Positions 61,848 through 64,000 of a stretch of 64,000 nt of DNA are shown here, one piece after another. Origin of the DNA: Nocardioides yefusunii (lineage in GTDB: Bacteria > Actinomycetota > Actinomycetes > Propionibacteriales > Nocardioidaceae); NCBI RefSeq assembly GCF_004014875.1, contig NZ_CP034929.1, positions 1,860,001 through 1,924,000 of the forward strand. The letters run 5' to 3'. A program made the position numbers and the translations under genes. The first letter of the stretch is position 1. Every line of letters starts with the position of its first letter. Under the pieces are notes generated by a model, which worked only from the letters and a program-made list of their open reading frames with translations, did no database searches and had not been told where the DNA came from.

Positions 61848-63818
61848 TCAGCCCTCCCCGCCGGCGGCAGCGCTCTGGGCCGCACTGAGCCGGGCGTAGA
61901 GGCCACCGGCGGCGAGCAGTTCGGTGTGCGTTCCCTGCTCGACGATCCGACCGTCCTCCATCGCGACGATCAGGTCGGCGTCCCGGATCGTGCTCAGGCG
62001 GTGTGCGATCACGAACGAGGTGCGGTCCTGACGCAACGCCTTCATCGCCTGCTGCAGCAGGGCCTCGGTGCGGGTGTCGACCGAGCTGGTCGCCTCGTCG
62101 AGGATGAGCAACGCCGGGTCGGTGAGGAAGGCGCGGGCAATGGTCAGCAGTTGTCGTTCGCCGGCCGAGAGGTTGGCCCCGTCCTCCTCCAGCACCGTCT
62201 CGTAGCCCTCCGGCAAGGTGTGCACGAACCGGTCGACGAAGGTGGCCCGGGCGGCCGCCTCGATCTCGTCCCGGGTCGCTCCGGGACGGCCGTAGGCGAT
62301 GTTGTCGGCGATCGTGCCCGAGAACAGCCAGGTGTCCTGGAGCACCATGCCGATCCGGCCGCGCAGGTCTCGGCGCGAGACTTGGGCGATGTCGACGCCG
62401 TCGAGCAGCACGCGTCCGGCGTTCACCTCGTAGTAGCGCATGACGAGGTTGACCAGCGTCGTCTTGCCGGCACCGGTGGGGCCCACGATCGCGACCGTCT
62501 CGCCGGGACGTGCCACCAGATCGAGGTGCTCGATCAGCGGTCGTTCAGGGTCGTAGGAGAAGGAGACGTCCTCGAAGCGGACCTCACCGGGACCGTCGAC
62601 GAGGGCGAGGCGACCGGTGTCGTCCTCCTCAGGTGCATCGAGCACCTGGAAGACGCGCTCGGCCGAGGCAACACCGGACTGCAACAGGTTCACCATCGAC
62701 GCCACCTGCGAGACGGGCTGGTTGAACTGGCGGGTGTACTGGATGAACGCCTGCACCTCACCGATCGACAAGGTTCCGGCGGTGACCCGAACGGCACCGA
62801 CCACGGCCACGACCACGTAGGTGAGGTTCCCGACGAACGCCATGATCGGCATCACCAGACCGGACACGAACTGCGCGCTCCACGAGGCCTGGTAGAGCTC
62901 GTCATTGACCTTGCCGAAGCGCTCCTCGGTCTCCTCGCGGTGGCCGAAGACCTTGACCAGGGCGTGGCCGGAGTAGGACTCCTCCACCAGGCCGTTGAGG
63001 ACGCCGGTCTGGCGCCACTGGTTGACGAAGAGCGACTGCGACCGCTTCATCACCAGGCCGGCCACGACCATCGACACCGGGATGGAGACGAGTGCGACCA
63101 GCGCCAGCAGTGGGGAGATCCACAGCATCATCGCGAGCACACCGATCACCGTCAGCAGGGCGGTGAGGAGCTGGCTCAGGGTCTGCTGCAGCGACTGGGC
63201 GACGTTGTCGATGTCGTTGGTGGCGCGGCTGAGCAGTTCGCCGCGGGGCTGCCGGTCGAAGTAACCGAGCGGCAGACGGTGGATCTTGGCCTCCACGTCG
63301 TCACGCAGCCGACGTACGACGCCCTGCACGAGACCGTTGAGGACGAAGCCCGCCAGCCAGGCGAAGAGGGCACCCAAGAGGTAGAGCGCCAGGACGCCGA
63401 GGAGCACCTTGCCCACGGCGTCGAAGTCGACGCCGTGGCCGGGCACGACGTCCATCTGCTCCACCATCGTGGAGACGTCCTCGGGCACCTGCGTGCCCGG
63501 CTCCATCCGGGCCCCGACGAGTCCGTTGAAGACGAGGTCGGTGGCGTGGCCCAGGATCCGCGGACCCACGGCCGACACTGCCACTGACAGCACGGTCAGG
63601 ACAAGGACGAACCCGATGCGGGCGCGTTCGGGGCGCATCCGGTCGACGAGACGTCGAGCCGAGGACCAGAAGTCGTCGGCCTTCTCCCCCACGCCGCCAC
63701 CGCCGTGCGGTCCGCCACGGGGGCGTTGGATCCGCTCGGTCTTCTTCAGGTCACCCTGCGCCGCGGTCGCGGTCTCTGCCGCTGTGCTCTCCGCTGCCGT
63801 GTTGTCCGGGCTGCTCAT
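61848..63818 (-). CDS. ABC exporter half-transporter (membrane + ATPase)
   Basis: This 656-residue type IV (MsbA-like) half-exporter has a polar N-terminal segment of about 60 residues, six membrane helices with coupling-helix sequence (to about 390), then the nucleotide-binding domain: Walker A GPTGAGKTT, Q-loop MVLQDTWLF, signature NLSAGERQLLTIARA, Walker B LLILDEATSSVD and H-loop IAHRLST. The ATG overlaps the upstream exporter stop (ATGA), indicating a heterodimeric pair. The substrate is unknown. Confidence 0.95.
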   Translation of the reverse strand: MSSPDNTAAESTAAETATAAQGDLKKTERIQRPRGGPHGGGGVGEKADDFWSSARRLVDRMRPERARIGFVLVLTVLSVAVSAVGPRILGHATDLVFNGLVGARMEPGTQVPEDVSTMVEQMDVVPGHGVDFDAVGKVLLGVLALYLLGALFAWLAGFVLNGLVQGVVRRLRDDVEAKIHRLPLGYFDRQPRGELLSRATNDIDNVAQSLQQTLSQLLTALLTVIGVLAMMLWISPLLALVALVSIPVSMVVAGLVMKRSQSLFVNQWRQTGVLNGLVEESYSGHALVKVFGHREETEERFGKVNDELYQASWSAQFVSGLVMPIMAFVGNLTYVVVAVVGAVRVTAGTLSIGEVQAFIQYTRQFNQPVSQVASMVNLLQSGVASAERVFQVLDAPEEDDTGRLALVDGPGEVRFEDVSFSYDPERPLIEHLDLVARPGETVAIVGPTGAGKTTLVNLVMRYYEVNAGRVLLDGVDIAQVSRRDLRGRIGMVLQDTWLFSGTIADNIAYGRPGATRDEIEAAARATFVDRFVHTLPEGYETVLEEDGANLSAGERQLLTIARAFLTDPALLILDEATSSVDTRTEALLQQAMKALRQDRTSFVIAHRLSTIRDADLIVAMEDGRIVEQGTHTELLAAGGLYARLSAAQSAAAGGEG

Positions 63819-64000
63819 GAGAGGGCTCCGCTCTGCTGGGACTCGACGATCTCGCGGTAGGTCGCGCAGGTCGTCAGGAGTTCGTCGTGGCTTCCGGTGC
63901 CCACCACCCGGCCGTCGTCGAGGACGACGATCCGGTCGGCGTCACGGATCGTCGCCACGCGTTGGGCGACCACGAGGACTGCGGCGTCGGTGGTGACGGG
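63815..64000 (-). CDS. ABC exporter half-transporter (C-terminal fragment at window edge)
   Basis: Only the last 61 codons are in the window. They read AAVLVVAQRVATIRDADRIVVLDDGRVV and HDELLTTCATYREIVESQ, the end of an exporter ATPase domain. The H-loop His is replaced by Gln (AQRVAT for AHRLST), as is usual in the degenerate half of heterodimeric exporters such as TM287/288. The stop overlaps the next gene by ATGA. Confidence 0.92.
   Translation of the reverse strand, partial: PVTTDAAVLVVAQRVATIRDADRIVVLDDGRVVGTGSHDELLTTCATYREIVESQQSGALS

Overview
This is chromosomal DNA from a high-GC Gram-positive bacterium (Actinomycetota). The order thrS - HIT - pgsA - pdxS - pdxT - yebC - ruvC - ruvA - ruvB matches the mycobacterial and actinobacterial chromosome. 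furA-katG, an F420-type luciferase-like oxidoreductase, DtxR/IdeR-type iron boxes and frequent GTG starts with 4-base ATGA/GTGA overlaps fit the same phylum. A Nocardioidaceae-like organism is my best guess; that is an inference, because no rRNA is present.

Layout. 1-9.6 kb: housekeeping genes, mostly on the minus strand: ruvCAB with a LexA (SOS) box, yebC, pdxT, pdxS, phosphatidylinositol-phosphate synthase, an inositol-monophosphatase-like gene, a HIT protein and thrS. 9.7-12.1 kb: a secreted wall protein whose central part is a recent internal tandem duplication. 12.3-22.5 kb: an 11-gene minus-strand catabolic operon (MaoC hydratases, LLM oxidoreductase, class III CoA transferase, MmgE/PrpD, a triple-Rid fusion, an Ltp2-like thiolase-fold/DUF35 pair, acyl-CoA dehydrogenase, citramalyl/malyl-CoA-lyase-like enzyme) behind one palindromic operator. 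22.8-25.5 kb: furA-katG. 25.5-33.6 kb: a 7-gene iron-siderophore import operon (lipoprotein, two membrane-anchored surface proteins, two permeases, ATPase, Fes-like esterase) with a clear iron box.

34.4-46.5 kb is the most unusual region: a plus-strand Pst-like ABC transporter locus. It has pstC, pstA, a membrane-anchored PstS-like protein, a 944-residue relative, a sortase-fold protein that has lost its catalytic His and Cys, another secreted PstS-like protein, two related surface proteins and pstB with an 80-residue N-terminal extension. The binding proteins have lost several residues that contact phosphate in classical PstS, and there is no phoU. 46.8-49.4 kb encodes a YncE-like beta-propeller surface protein preceded by two candidate iron boxes. 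It shares an N-terminal domain type with the two surface proteins of the siderophore operon.

49.5-52.4 kb: thymidine kinase with an MbcA/ParS-type protein, and a TetR/membrane-protein pair. 52.4-53.9 kb: an intact IS30-family element inserted exactly into the loop of an intrinsic terminator. 53.9-61.8 kb: a probable polyisoprene (rubber) catabolic locus: acyl-CoA dehydrogenase, DUF4334 protein, aldehyde dehydrogenase, Tat-exported Lcp-type latex-clearing oxygenase, a double-TetR regulator and an acyl-CoA synthetase, with a shared operator-like sequence at the lcp and fadD promoters. 61.8-64 kb: two halves of a heterodimeric ABC exporter; the second is cut by the window edge. I found no rRNA, tRNA or CRISPR array.
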